A DNA stretch of 64,000 nucleotides from Blastococcus colisei (GCF_006717095.1 NZ_VFQE01000001.1:2108001-2172000); one strand, 5' to 3'. Shown: positions 1 through 9,620, counted from the first letter of the stretch. Program-made: numbers and translations. Notes: generated by a model from the letters alone, not told the origin.

Positions 1-1009
1 CGCCGGGCGGGAGGTCGCGGACGGCGAGGGCGTTGCTGAGGTCGTCGGAGATGACCACGCCGTCGAAGCCGAGCCGCTCCCGGAGCAGGTCGGTGACGAC
101 GACCGGTGAGAAGGCGGCCTGGTCGGCCGGGTCGATCCTCGGATAGGTCGCCGACGAGACCATCACGAACGGGTCGGCGGGGGAGCGGGCCAGGTCGCCG
201 AAGAGGGCCACCTGGGCGTCGTCGGCGCCGGTGACCGGATCGGTCACGTCGGCGGTGGTGTCGGTGTTGTCCGAGACCAGCCCGAGGCCCGGGAAGTGCT
301 TGAGGGTCGCGGTCACCCCGGCCTGTGCCAGGCCGTCGAGGACCGTGCCCACAGCGGCCGCGACGGTCTCGGCGGTGTTGCCGTACTGGCGGTCGTAGTA
401 GCCGATGGGCTCGTTGGCCGCCTCGGTGCCGGCCGGGACGACGTCGGCGACGGGCGCCAGGTTCAGGTTCACCCCGGCGTCGTGCAGGGCCGTTCCCATG
501 CTCACGGCGAGGGCGGCCAGCTCGGCCGGCGGCAGGGCGCCCTGGGCCACGGCGGAGGGCAGCCGCTCGAAACCCGGTCCCTTGAGCGACTGGACCGCCC
601 CGCCCTCCTGGTCGACGGCCACCCAGAGGGCGGGCCCGGGCGACAGGGACTGCCAGCGCGCGGCGGTGCCGGCGAGCTCCGCCGCCGGGGCCTCGGACCG
701 ACCGGCCAGGAAGAGCCCGCCCAGTCCCGCCTGCGCCAGGGCGTCGCCGCGGCCGAGGTCGCCGAGCGGGACGCCGGCCACGAACAGCTGGGCCACCTGC
801 GCACGCCGGTCGAGCCCGTCCAGCGCTGTCTCGACCCGCTCCTCGGGGCTCGCCGGCTCGCTGCTGGGGGCGGCGGTGCTCGGGGCGGTGCTCGGCGGCG
901 CTGCCGCGGACCGGCTCGGCGCAGGGGCTGCCGAGGAACACGCGGTCGCCAGCGCGGTCAGCAGGCACAGCAGCGCGGCAGTGCCCTTGCGGCGGCCGGC
1001 GGTCGGCAA
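1..1009 (-). CDS. nagZ: Lipoprotein beta-N-acetylhexosaminidase (GH3, NagZ/LpqI-like), 3' end outside window
   Basis: This is the N-terminal part of a glycoside hydrolase family 3 enzyme, expected to remove N-acetylglucosamine from muropeptides at the outer face of the membrane. A TTG start at 1009 is preceded by GAGGAG with 5 nt spacing. The leader (basic GRRKG, then a hydrophobic stretch ending ALATAC) looks like a lipoprotein signal with the lipobox Cys near residue 24. A Ser/Ala/Pro linker follows, then GH3 features: VAVDQEGG, LNLAPVADVVP, LKHFPGLG followed by SDNTD, and FDGVVISDDL with the nucleophile-region Asp. The KHFPGLG...NTD form resembles mycobacterial LpqI more than cytoplasmic NagZ of Gram-negatives. 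The gene runs off the left edge, so the C-terminus is not seen. Family assignment is firm; substrate is inferred. Confidence 0.85.
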   Translation of the reverse strand, partial: MPTAGRRKGTAALLCLLTALATACSSAAPAPSRSAAAPPSTAPSTAAPSSEPASPEERVETALDGLDRRAQVAQLFVAGVPLGDLGRGDALAQAGLGGLFLAGRSEAPAAELAGTAARWQSLSPGPALWVAVDQEGGAVQSLKGPGFERLPSAVAQGALPPAELAALAVSMGTALHDAGVNLNLAPVADVVPAGTEAANEPIGYYDRQYGNTAETVAAAVGTVLDGLAQAGVTATLKHFPGLGLVSDNTDTTADVTDPVTGADDAQVALFGDLARSPADPFVMVSSATYPRIDPADQAAFSPVVVTDLLRERLGFDGVVISDDLSNALAVRDLPPG

Positions 1010-1310
1010 GGGAACTCCTCGGGGTCGGGCGAGCGGGGGAGCCCGCCCAGTGTTGCGCGGCACGCGTCCGGCGAGACGTCGGGCGGCTCGGCACCGTCCC
1101 CAATGCGTGGCTCGCCGGTCGTCTGACCTGCGGAGAGTGGCGCGGGTGGTGATCGATGCGCATGGGTCGAATGTGGCGTGGTGAATCCGTATCGAGACTT
1201 TGTGCATCGTTGCTGTGACCCTCTGTGCCTGCCAGGTTTCTCTCGGACGCCGAACCGGCGCGTTCCGGGTCCTCGCGGGCCCGCTCGGTGGGCTGAACGG
1301 ATGACGTCTC
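1010..1310. other. Intergenic region between divergent nagZ and the DNRLRE/RHS gene
   Basis: About 300 bp lie between the TTG start of the hexosaminidase and the GTG start of the large toxin gene. It must hold both promoters. I see no convincing -35/-10 pair, no strong inverted repeat and no small coding sequence with a credible start and ribosome site. Confidence 0.5.
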
Positions 1311-3098
1311 GTGAGTGCTGGGTTCGGCTTCAGTCCTGTCCCGAAGTGGCGGAGCAAGGGCGTCATCGGTGTCGCGCTCGCGGGAGCGCTGATCGCGGAG
1401 ACGTTCGTCGTAGCCAGCGAGGCGTACGCGGCACCCGGCGAGGAGACGCCGAGCCAGGAGGAGGCGGCGACGCGTGGGCCCGACGGTGTGCTGCAGGCGC
1501 CGGACGCGGCAACGGCGTCGACCATCGCCCGGCTCGAGGGTGAGCGGGTGGAGATCGTCGGCGAGCGCACCGAGAGGTCGTCGTCGTGGGCCCTCCCGGA
1601 TGGGACCTTCGCCGCCGGTATGGCCAGTGGGCCGATCTGGGTGCGTCAGGGCGACGGTGACGGGACGTCGGCGGCGGACTGGGCGGCGGTCGATCTCACG
1701 CTCGAGCAGGCCTCCGATGGCACGGTGGCGCCGAAGGCGCACCCGGGCGGGCTGGAACTGGCGGGGGAGGGCACGCCCGAGGACGGGTTGCTGGTGGCCG
1801 TGCACGGCCCGGACGGGGAGACGGTGGGTCTGCAGTGGACCGAGGCGCTGCCTGCGCCGCGGCTGGAGGGGCCGCGGGCGATCTACCCCGATGTGCAGCC
1901 CGGTGTCGACATGGTGGTGGAGGCGACCCGCACCGGCTATGAGCAGTTCTTCGTCCTGACCGACCGGCCGGTGGCGGGAGAGGCGCCGGATCTGTCCTTG
2001 ACGGTGAGCAGTGAAGGGCTGACCGCTACGCCGGACGCCGATGGCGGCGTGGCGTTCAGCACGCCGGATGGGGAGGTGGTCGGCACCTCGGGAACGCCGC
2101 TGGTCTGGGACGCCGTGGTGGACGCCGAGCGGCAGCACCCGGTGACCGAGCCGTGGTCGGCCGATGCGCAGGCGCCGAGCGCGTTCGCGCCGTTTCCCGA
2201 CTGGGGCAACGGGGAGCCGCAGGAGAACTCCGCCTCGGACCCGGTGCAGCCGGCTCCGCAACCCGACAGTACCGCGCCGCCGGTGGCGCCGGGCGCAGAT
2301 GTGGTGGAGCCGGAAGCTGGCGCCGGCCGGCCGGTGTCGGAGGAGGCGACGGCGGCGGGGGCCACCCCGCTGCTGCCGCTGACGGACTCGGTCGAGGTGA
2401 CCGCCGCTGGGGTGGTGGAGCTGGCGCTGACCCCGGACGCGGAGTTCCTGGCCGACCCGGAGACCACCTACCCGGTGGTGGTGGATCCGGACTTCTACGC
2501 CGAAGACCTGTTCGACACCTGGGTGCAGAGCGGCACTTCCGTCGACCAGTCCGGCAGCGATGAGCTGCGGCTGGGTACCTGGAACGACGGCGCTACCGTC
2601 GCACGGAGCTTCATCCACACCGACCTCACGGGGCTGCGCGGTAAGCAGATCCTGAGTGCCGAGCTGGCCTTGTATGAGTGGCACTCCTTCTCGTGCGCGC
2701 CGGCGAACTGGGAGGTCTGGGACACCGGCCTGGTCAGCACGGCGACTCGGTTCAGTTCCCCGGTGCCCTGGTACGGCCGGTGGGAGGTGTCCTCGCAAAC
2801 CACCGGTTACAGCGCCAGCTGCGGCGACGGGTTTGTGAGGGCCGACGTCACGAACCTGTTCCAGTCGTGGGTGAACCACAACGCCGGTGTGGTCAGTATG
2901 GGACTGAAGGCGGAGAACGAGGCCGACAACCTCGGGTGGAAGAGGTTCAACTCCGCCGATTACGGCGCAGGCATTCGTCTATGTCCACTACAACACTCCG
3001 CCGGGAACTCCGGACACGCTCTCGATGGATCCTCAGCCGACCCCGCTGGCCCCGTCCACGTCGTCGGCGACCCCGTGGATGCGTGCCCGGGCTCATGA
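1311..3098 (+). CDS. N-terminal portion of a secreted DNRLRE/RHS toxin, frameshifted from its body near 2970
   Basis: From a GTG start the product begins with a signal peptide (basic KWRSKG, hydrophobic VIGVALAGALI, likely cut after AYA near residue 41). A beta-rich region of unknown fold follows. A Pro/Ala/Glu linker leads to a DNRLRE-type domain (about residues 375-555) with paired Cys and the typical FIHTDLTGLRG and LYEWHSFSC segments. Homology continues only to about 2969 (FNSADYGAG). The remaining residues to 3098 are out-of-frame read-through, because the natural continuation AFVYVHYNTPPG is in the frame of the downstream open reading frame, which is open across 2971-3025. The parts differ by one base (one inserted or two deleted between about 2966 and 2972). 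I treat 1311-9219 as one original gene of about 2,635 codons. A weak ribosome site precedes the GTG. Confidence 0.75.
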   Translation: MSAGFGFSPVPKWRSKGVIGVALAGALIAETFVVASEAYAAPGEETPSQEEAATRGPDGVLQAPDAATASTIARLEGERVEIVGERTERSSSWALPDGTFAAGMASGPIWVRQGDGDGTSAADWAAVDLTLEQASDGTVAPKAHPGGLELAGEGTPEDGLLVAVHGPDGETVGLQWTEALPAPRLEGPRAIYPDVQPGVDMVVEATRTGYEQFFVLTDRPVAGEAPDLSLTVSSEGLTATPDADGGVAFSTPDGEVVGTSGTPLVWDAVVDAERQHPVTEPWSADAQAPSAFAPFPDWGNGEPQENSASDPVQPAPQPDSTAPPVAPGADVVEPEAGAGRPVSEEATAAGATPLLPLTDSVEVTAAGVVELALTPDAEFLADPETTYPVVVDPDFYAEDLFDTWVQSGTSVDQSGSDELRLGTWNDGATVARSFIHTDLTGLRGKQILSAELALYEWHSFSCAPANWEVWDTGLVSTATRFSSPVPWYGRWEVSSQTTGYSASCGDGFVRADVTNLFQSWVNHNAGVVSMGLKAENEADNLGWKRFNSADYGAGIRLCPLQHSAGNSGHALDGSSADPAGPVHVVGDPVDACPGS

Positions 3099-6000
3099 TG
3101 CCGACGGCAAGACGTTCCTCGTCTTCCGCGTGCACAACACCACCAGGGGCACCACCTGGCAGGAGACGACGCCGCTGTCGTCGCCGATCGTGGACGGCTT
3201 CATCGCGCCCATGCAGATTCCCAAGGGTCAGCTGGCCAACGGCGACAAGTTTTGGTGGGAAGTGTGGGGATGGGACGGGTCGGCGACCGGTCCATCGACG
3301 AAGAGCGTGGTGTGGACGGTGGACACCACGGCGCCGGCGGCTCCGACGGTGACCTCCACCGACTATCCGGCCGATGGCGACTGGCACGGCGCGGAGAACC
3401 AGTCGGGATCTTTCGCGTTCACCCTGCCCGCGGCCGACCCGACGATCGCGGCGTTCATCCACGACCTGGACAAGGCCCCGACGGCGACCACCAAGCGGAC
3501 GAACGTCGCGGCCAACACCGTCAGCATCTCCGTTCCTGAGGTTCCCAAGACGCCGGGCCGGCATGTGCTGCAGGTGCGGGCGGTGGACCATGCGGGCAAC
3601 GTGTCGCCGCTGATCAGCCACGTCTTCTACGTCGGCAAGGGCGCGCTGACCTCACCGCTGGAAGGCGCGCAGGTGGTGCGCCGGGCACGTCTGACGGTCA
3701 AGGCCGACGAGACGCTCACCCACGCGAAGTTCCAGTGGCGGCGTGGCCCGGATGCCGGGGCGGGCCAGGACCTGGACCTGGCCACCCTCAGCGGCGCGAA
3801 CGGCAGGGGGCTGACCGAGGCCTGGACCGCGCTGGCTGACCTGGGCGGGCACGCCACCTGGGACGCCGGCTCGACGCTGGGCTTCGACGCCGGCCCGGTG
3901 CAGGTCCGCGCGCTGCTGTCCAGTGACTCCCAGGGCAGCACCCCGTTCCAGACCCCCTGGGTCACCGTCACCGTCACCCCCGACGCGCAGAACGCCGCCG
4001 ACGACGACGTCGGGCCCGGCTCGGTCAACCTGCTGACCGGGGACTACCGGCTCTCCAGCACCGATGTCGACGAGTTCGGGCTGGCCGTCGGGCGGACCGC
4101 GTCCTCCCGCGATCCGCGGGCGGGTCTGGAGCCGCAGCAGGAGTTGCTCACCCTCTCGGCGCAGCAGGCCTCGGACAAGACCGCGTTCCACACCAACAAT
4201 GTGACCGTCGGCGTGGATACCACCCGGTGGCACGGCAACAACAACTCTCTCGCCGTCACCCCGACCGGGGCGTCGGTGTCCTCCTTCGCCTATCCCGGCG
4301 CCGCCGGCAGCGGCGCCATCGACGGCCTGACGGCGGGCCGCACCTACCGGATCACCGGCTGGATCTACGTGCCCTCAGCCACCGGCCTGGACCCGGGCTC
4401 CACGCACGGGCTGCGGATCGTCGGGATGTACAACGAGGGCGGCACCTGGAAGGCCCAGAGCTCGAACAAGCCGACGCGCACCGACACCTGGCAGCAGCTG
4501 ACCCTGGACTTCACCGTCCCGGCCGGGACGACCGGGCCGCTGATCCGGCTGTACAACGGCTTCTCCGCCACCAGCAAGAAGGTGTTCTACGACGACCTGT
4601 CGGTGCGCCAGGTCTGGGCGCCGTTCGGCCCGCAGTGGTCCCTGGGCGTCGCCGATCAGGCCACCGGCGTGGCCTACACCTCGATCACCCAGCCCTATCC
4701 CGACGTCGCCGCAGTGCGCCTGAGCGGGGGCGGGGAGGTCTGGTTCACCGGCGGTGGCGCCAACTGGTGGCCCCAGCCCGGTGCTGAAAGCCTGCGGCTG
4801 AGCGTCACCGGCCCGGGCACGTGGCGGCTCACCGAGGTCGGCGGCGCCGTCAGCGACTTCAAAGTCCAGTCCGGCGCCAAGGACGCGCAGCTGATCTCGA
4901 CCTCACCGCCGGCGGCGGCCGGCCAGACCCGGTTCATGTACCAGGTGGCGAACGGCCAGTCGCGGCTGCACCGCATGATCGCGCCGGTCGAGCCCGGCGT
5001 GGACAACTGGCCGGACAACCCCGAGGCCTGCACCACCCCCACCCCGGCGGCCGGCTGCGAGGTCGTCGAGCTCGTCTACGCCGGCACCACGACCGCCACC
5101 GCGTCGGCGGCGGGCGACATCGCCGGGCAGGCCACCCAGGTCAAGCTGTGGTCGTCGGCGACGCCGACCGCGGTGACCACTGCGGTGACCGCGGTGCAGT
5201 ACAGCTACGACGAAAAGGGCCGGCTGCGCCAGGCATGGGATCCCCGCGTCCAGCCGCAGCCGCTGAGAACCAGTTACGAGTACGACGACGACGGTCGCGT
5301 CACGACGCTGACGCCACCCGGTGAGCTGCCGTGGCGCTTCCGCTACGGCACCGGCGGCACGCAGAGTCCGATCGGCAACGGGGATCTCATCGACCGCAGC
5401 TCCGGGCGGCTCTACAGCGTCACCCGCGCCTCCCTGCAGCCGGGCACGGCGGACCAGATCGGCCCCGACACCACCAGCACCGTGGTCTACGCCGTGCCGT
5501 TGACCCGCGCCGCCGGCGGCCCCTACGACCTGGACGCCGACGCGATGGCCGCCTGGTCGCAGCAGACCGCGCCCACCGACGCCACTGCCATCTTCGGGCC
5601 GGAGGACCCGCCCGGGTTGACCACGGCCACCGCCACCAGCCCGGGTGCCGACGGCTACCGGCCGGCGGTCGTGCACTACCTGGACGCCTCCGGGCGGGAG
5701 GTGAACACCGCGACCCCCGCTGGTCCGGATGCACCGGCGGCCGGGTTCATCGACACCGCCGAGTACGACCAGTACGGCAACGTCGTCCGTTCCCTGGACG
5801 CGACCAACCGGTTGCTCGCCCTCGGGCAGCTGCCCACCGCGGCAACCGATCTGGCCGCGCTGAACCTGGCGCAGGCCGACCCCGCCAGCCGCGCGGTGGC
5901 CCTGGACAGCGTGCACACCTACGGGCCCGAAGGACTGGATCTGCTGCGCTCCCGCGGTCCGCTGGTGCGGCTGGCCGTCGGCGACGACCCCGACAATGTG

Positions 6001-9000
6001 CAGCTGGTGCACGACGTGAGCACCTTCGCCTACGACGAGGGCAAGCCCGACGGCGTCGCCTACCGCCTGGCCACCACCCAGACCGACGCGCTGCTGATCG
6101 CCGGCTCCGCCCCGGAGCAGCTGGTCGACGTCGAGGTGACGAAGAACGGCTACGACCCGATCGACGGTGCTTCCCCGCTCGGGCCGACGTCGGGGTGGAA
6201 GATCGGGCAGCCCACCAAGGTGACCTTCGACGCCACCGGCGCGAACCTGTCGGCGCTCATCCGGTACGACGGGCAGGGCCGCGCGGTGGAGTCGCGCGGC
6301 ATCGGCGCCACCGGCGATGACGCCCGCACCAATATCGCCGTCTACTACACCGCCGGACCCAATCTGCAGCGGGCGGAGTGCGGCGGAAAGCCGGCCTACG
6401 CGGGGCTGCCGTGCATGAGCTACGCGGCCGGGGCGGTGACCGGGCACGACCCGTCGCGGATGGCCGACCGGCTGCCGGTCAAGCACGTCACCGGCTACAA
6501 CCGGTACGGCTCGATCGTGTCGGTGACCGAGTCGGCCACCGGCCCGGTGGCGGGCGCGACGACGACGGTGTCGCGCACGACCGTCACCGAGTACGACACG
6601 GCCGACCGGGTGCTGTCGGTGACGCTCACCGGGACGGGTGCCGGCGCCGGGGCCCCGGTGGCCAAGACGGTCAACCGCTACGACCCGGCCACCGGTGACG
6701 TGACGGTCATCGACGGGGTCGACCAGGCCGGTTCGGTGGTGTCGACGGTGAAGAAGTCCTTCGACCTGCTGGGCCGGATGACCCGCTACGAGGACGGCAA
6801 CGGCGGCTGGACGACCAGCGTCTTCGACTCGTTCGGCAAGCCGACGGAGGTGACCGACTCCACGGGGTCGACGACGTCGTTCACCTACGACCGGGCGAAG
6901 GAGCCGCGTGGGTTCGTGACGTCGGTGACCGATTCGGTGGCCGGCACGATCTCGGCCTCGTACGGGCCGGACGGGCAGGTCACGGAGCAGACGCTGCCGG
7001 GTGGGGTGGGTCTGCGGGTCGGGTATGACGCCAACCGCACCCCGGTGTCGCGCAGCTACGTGCGCACCGCCGATGACGTGGTGATCGCGGCGTCGTCGGC
7101 GCTGGAGAACTCGGCCGGGCAGATGGTCACCCACTCCACCCCAGCGGCGAAGAAACAGTACGACTACGACGGCCTGGGCCGGCTGGTCGGGGTGCAGGAC
7201 ACGATCCACGGCACCGGGTTGTGCGTGGCGCGGGCGTACGGCTACGACCCGCGCGGGAACCGGTCGTCACTGGCCAGCGCGGCGTCGGGTGACTCGACGT
7301 GCGCGGACCCGGGCAACCCCGGCGGCGCGGCGGTGACCGGCAACTCCTACACCTATGACTCCGCCGATCGGCTGGTGGCCGAGTCGGCGGTGGATGCCGG
7401 GGCGTGGGTGTATGACCCGCTGGGCCGGATCACCACCGCCCCGGTCCGCGGTTCGCCGGGGGCGACGGTGGTCAACGGGTTCTTCGCCAATGACCTGATC
7501 GCCTCCCAGACGATCGAGGGGGTGGCGCGGCAGACGTGGTCGTTGGATGCGATCGGCCGGTTCGCCTCCTACCGCAACGAGGCGTGGGCGGTCGGCGGGG
7601 ACGGGGTGGCCGGCTGGCAGGAGGCGGTCACCAAGGTCAACCACTACGACTCCGACAGCGATTCTCCGGCGTGGATCGCCGAGGACGTCTCGCTGCCCGA
7701 TGAGATCACCCGCTACGTCGACGGCCTGGACGGCAACCTCGCGGCCGAGACCGGCAAGACCGGTGGCCGGGTGCTGCAGCTGGTGGATCTGCACGGTGAC
7801 GTGATGACCACCCTGCCCATCCGGGACGGTGCGGACACCGCCGACTGGACGGCGCTGCAGCATCAGACCGCGGATGAGTTCGGCAACCCCACCGACCTCA
7901 CCACCGGCGCCGCCGTCGTCACCGACGGGCAGTCGCCGGGCAAGGACGGCCGCTACGGCTGGCTGGGCGGCAAGCAGCGCTCCGCCGATGCGCTGGCCGG
8001 GGTGCTGCAGATGGGGGTGCGGCTCTATGACCCGGCGACGGGCCGGTTCTGGTCCCGCGATCCCTCACCGGGGGGCAACTCCACCGCCTATGACTACTGC
8101 TCCGCCGATCCGGTCAACTGCACCGACCTCGACGGCCACGCCGGCTGGTTCTCCAACCTGGTGAAGAAGGCCGCCAAGAAGGTCGCCAAGGTCGCCGAAG
8201 TCGTCGCCACCGTCGTCCCCGGACCCATCGGCGTCGCAGCAGCGGCGATCTCCGCCGGCGCCTACGCCGCCACCGGTAACCGGCGCAAAGCCCTCCAAAT
8301 GGGCGTCACCGCACTAGCGGCGATGGTCCCCGGCGGCGGAGCACTCGTCAAAGCCGGCTTCGCCGCCGCAAGAGCCGGCGGACGCGTCGCCGCGAAGGTC
8401 GGGCAGACGGTGGCCAAGCCCTTCCGTCGGGCCCCCAGTTGTCGGCGCCCGAACAGCTTCACCCCCGAGACCGGCGTCCTGATGGCCGACGGCACGACCG
8501 TGCCGATCAGCGACGTCGAGGTCGGGGACCTGGTCGCCGCGAGAGACCCGCTCACAGGCGAGTTGACCGCCCAACCGGTGCTGGACGTGATCGTCGGCCG
8601 CGGCGACAAGCACTTGATCGAGGTCGTCACCGCACCAGTACCAGCTGACCTACTGGATGACGGACGGGTCGCCGACGACGACCCGCGCGCCGACGCTTGG
8701 ACAGCTACCGCCAAGCACCCCATCTGGGTCGAAGAGCAGGGCTGGACAGACGCCGACGAGCTCGCCGTCGGCGACCTCCTTCAAGGCGCCACCGGCGAAC
8801 TCCGCATCGTCCAAGACGTCGACGACCACGGCTGGCTTCAGGACCAGACCGTCTACAACCTCAGCATCGCCAACGTCCACACCTTTATCGTCGGCGAAAC
8901 CGGCCATGGGATCACCGTTCATAACACGCCACCGCAAGTCTGTCTTCTTTCTCCGGGGCCGAATGCTCGAGCGTCGGTACCGGCGACTGGACCGCGTTCG

Positions 9001-9219
9001 ACCCAAGTACAGAAGCGGGAGGTCGACGCGATCGGGCAGGCGCACGGCTGCCACACCTGCGGCCGGAAGACGGCTAACGGAAGGTACACGCCGGATCATC
9101 AGCCACCGACCGCCATGGCTAACGGTCGCGCTCAGAGATTATATCCTCACTGCTCGCGCTGCAGTCGATCGCAGGGTGGCCATGTCGCGGCGCATATTCG
9201 GAGAAATGGTGGACGTTGA
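3025..9219 (+). CDS. RHS/YD-repeat polymorphic toxin body with Hint domain and C-terminal nuclease-like tip
   Basis: This is the main body of the frameshifted toxin gene; 3025 is only the first in-frame ATG after the shift, not a proven start. Domains in order: fibronectin-like segments (residues 1-330), a carbohydrate-binding-like beta sandwich (about 385-535), then many YD repeats (YSYDEKGRL, YEYDDDGRV, YDYDGLGRL, YDPRGNR) to about residue 1650. The RHS-core end signature MGVRLYDPATGRFWSRDP ends with CTDLDGHAGW near 1710. A Lys-rich hydrophobic segment (1711-1805) precedes a Hint domain (about 1810-1967: NSFTPETGVLMADG, TAKHPIW, VYNLSIANVHTFIV, ending ITVHN). The last 97 residues form the tip, with GCHTCGRK, YTPDHQPP and HCSRCSRSQGGH, which looks metal-binding and HNH/treble-clef-like. 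In such systems the shell is exported, Hint can release the tip, and the tip is toxic. The toxic activity is inferred, not recognised by name. Confidence 0.82.
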   Translation: MDPQPTPLAPSTSSATPWMRARAHDADGKTFLVFRVHNTTRGTTWQETTPLSSPIVDGFIAPMQIPKGQLANGDKFWWEVWGWDGSATGPSTKSVVWTVDTTAPAAPTVTSTDYPADGDWHGAENQSGSFAFTLPAADPTIAAFIHDLDKAPTATTKRTNVAANTVSISVPEVPKTPGRHVLQVRAVDHAGNVSPLISHVFYVGKGALTSPLEGAQVVRRARLTVKADETLTHAKFQWRRGPDAGAGQDLDLATLSGANGRGLTEAWTALADLGGHATWDAGSTLGFDAGPVQVRALLSSDSQGSTPFQTPWVTVTVTPDAQNAADDDVGPGSVNLLTGDYRLSSTDVDEFGLAVGRTASSRDPRAGLEPQQELLTLSAQQASDKTAFHTNNVTVGVDTTRWHGNNNSLAVTPTGASVSSFAYPGAAGSGAIDGLTAGRTYRITGWIYVPSATGLDPGSTHGLRIVGMYNEGGTWKAQSSNKPTRTDTWQQLTLDFTVPAGTTGPLIRLYNGFSATSKKVFYDDLSVRQVWAPFGPQWSLGVADQATGVAYTSITQPYPDVAAVRLSGGGEVWFTGGGANWWPQPGAESLRLSVTGPGTWRLTEVGGAVSDFKVQSGAKDAQLISTSPPAAAGQTRFMYQVANGQSRLHRMIAPVEPGVDNWPDNPEACTTPTPAAGCEVVELVYAGTTTATASAAGDIAGQATQVKLWSSATPTAVTTAVTAVQYSYDEKGRLRQAWDPRVQPQPLRTSYEYDDDGRVTTLTPPGELPWRFRYGTGGTQSPIGNGDLIDRSSGRLYSVTRASLQPGTADQIGPDTTSTVVYAVPLTRAAGGPYDLDADAMAAWSQQTAPTDATAIFGPEDPPGLTTATATSPGADGYRPAVVHYLDASGREVNTATPAGPDAPAAGFIDTAEYDQYGNVVRSLDATNRLLALGQLPTAATDLAALNLAQADPASRAVALDSVHTYGPEGLDLLRSRGPLVRLAVGDDPDNVQLVHDVSTFAYDEGKPDGVAYRLATTQTDALLIAGSAPEQLVDVEVTKNGYDPIDGASPLGPTSGWKIGQPTKVTFDATGANLSALIRYDGQGRAVESRGIGATGDDARTNIAVYYTAGPNLQRAECGGKPAYAGLPCMSYAAGAVTGHDPSRMADRLPVKHVTGYNRYGSIVSVTESATGPVAGATTTVSRTTVTEYDTADRVLSVTLTGTGAGAGAPVAKTVNRYDPATGDVTVIDGVDQAGSVVSTVKKSFDLLGRMTRYEDGNGGWTTSVFDSFGKPTEVTDSTGSTTSFTYDRAKEPRGFVTSVTDSVAGTISASYGPDGQVTEQTLPGGVGLRVGYDANRTPVSRSYVRTADDVVIAASSALENSAGQMVTHSTPAAKKQYDYDGLGRLVGVQDTIHGTGLCVARAYGYDPRGNRSSLASAASGDSTCADPGNPGGAAVTGNSYTYDSADRLVAESAVDAGAWVYDPLGRITTAPVRGSPGATVVNGFFANDLIASQTIEGVARQTWSLDAIGRFASYRNEAWAVGGDGVAGWQEAVTKVNHYDSDSDSPAWIAEDVSLPDEITRYVDGLDGNLAAETGKTGGRVLQLVDLHGDVMTTLPIRDGADTADWTALQHQTADEFGNPTDLTTGAAVVTDGQSPGKDGRYGWLGGKQRSADALAGVLQMGVRLYDPATGRFWSRDPSPGGNSTAYDYCSADPVNCTDLDGHAGWFSNLVKKAAKKVAKVAEVVATVVPGPIGVAAAAISAGAYAATGNRRKALQMGVTALAAMVPGGGALVKAGFAAARAGGRVAAKVGQTVAKPFRRAPSCRRPNSFTPETGVLMADGTTVPISDVEVGDLVAARDPLTGELTAQPVLDVIVGRGDKHLIEVVTAPVPADLLDDGRVADDDPRADAWTATAKHPIWVEEQGWTDADELAVGDLLQGATGELRIVQDVDDHGWLQDQTVYNLSIANVHTFIVGETGHGITVHNTPPQVCLLSPGPNARASVPATGPRSTQVQKREVDAIGQAHGCHTCGRKTANGRYTPDHQPPTAMANGRAQRLYPHCSRCSRSQGGHVAAHIRRNGGR

Positions 9220-9221
9220 TT

Positions 9222-9620
9222 ATGGCAGCATTGAGGATCACTCGATCCTTGGAGCACGGCATGTTCACGTTGTTCGACGATGGAGTCAGGGAGGACCTCC
9301 CGCCCTTTGATTTGAACGATATGCCAGTCTTTGCGTTCGGCAGTACGCTTGCTGTTGCAGCTCAGCACGAGATGGATGGGGATGTGCTGATTCAGGTGGC
9401 CGTGGAGGAGCCCTGTGACCTGCTGAGAACTCCAGAACTGGCGGCTGAGGGAACTTTATTGCTGCCAACCGGACAGCTACACGTTTACACGTCAGCGTGG
9501 GTGGACGACGATGTTCTTTCCGTACGTCCGGGCAACTACGCCTTTCTGGTGCATACAAGTGCAGGTGATGAGCCGGAGTTCGTTTCCGTGGTACTGACTC
9601 GGCTTTCTGAAGCGGACTGA
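9222..9620 (+). CDS. Candidate immunity protein for the RHS toxin tip
   Basis: A 132-residue acidic soluble protein with no recognised family. It begins 2 bp after the toxin stop; GGTGGA at 9208-9213 lies 8 nt before the ATG at 9222 (a TTG at 9216 overlapping the toxin stop is an alternative). Bases 9241-9420 hold 103 G/C of 180 (57%), clearly lower than the neighbouring core genes, and the codon use includes several A/T-ending codons. Position directly behind a polymorphic toxin tip, small size, acidity and lower GC are the usual marks of an immunity gene acquired together with its toxin cassette. No signal peptide or membrane segment is seen, so it would act in the cytoplasm. Function rests on context only. 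Confidence 0.6.
   Translation: MAALRITRSLEHGMFTLFDDGVREDLPPFDLNDMPVFAFGSTLAVAAQHEMDGDVLIQVAVEEPCDLLRTPELAAEGTLLLPTGQLHVYTSAWVDDDVLSVRPGNYAFLVHTSAGDEPEFVSVVLTRLSEAD

Noticed and set aside
2960-2980. Programmed ribosomal frameshift in the toxin gene
   Set aside because: No slippery heptamer or obvious downstream pseudoknot was seen; a plain indel is simpler.
4903-7209. 768-codon open frame on the minus strand inside the RHS gene
   Set aside because: Arg/Gly/Val/His-rich translation with no motif; a GC-bias shadow of the clear RHS repeats on the plus strand.
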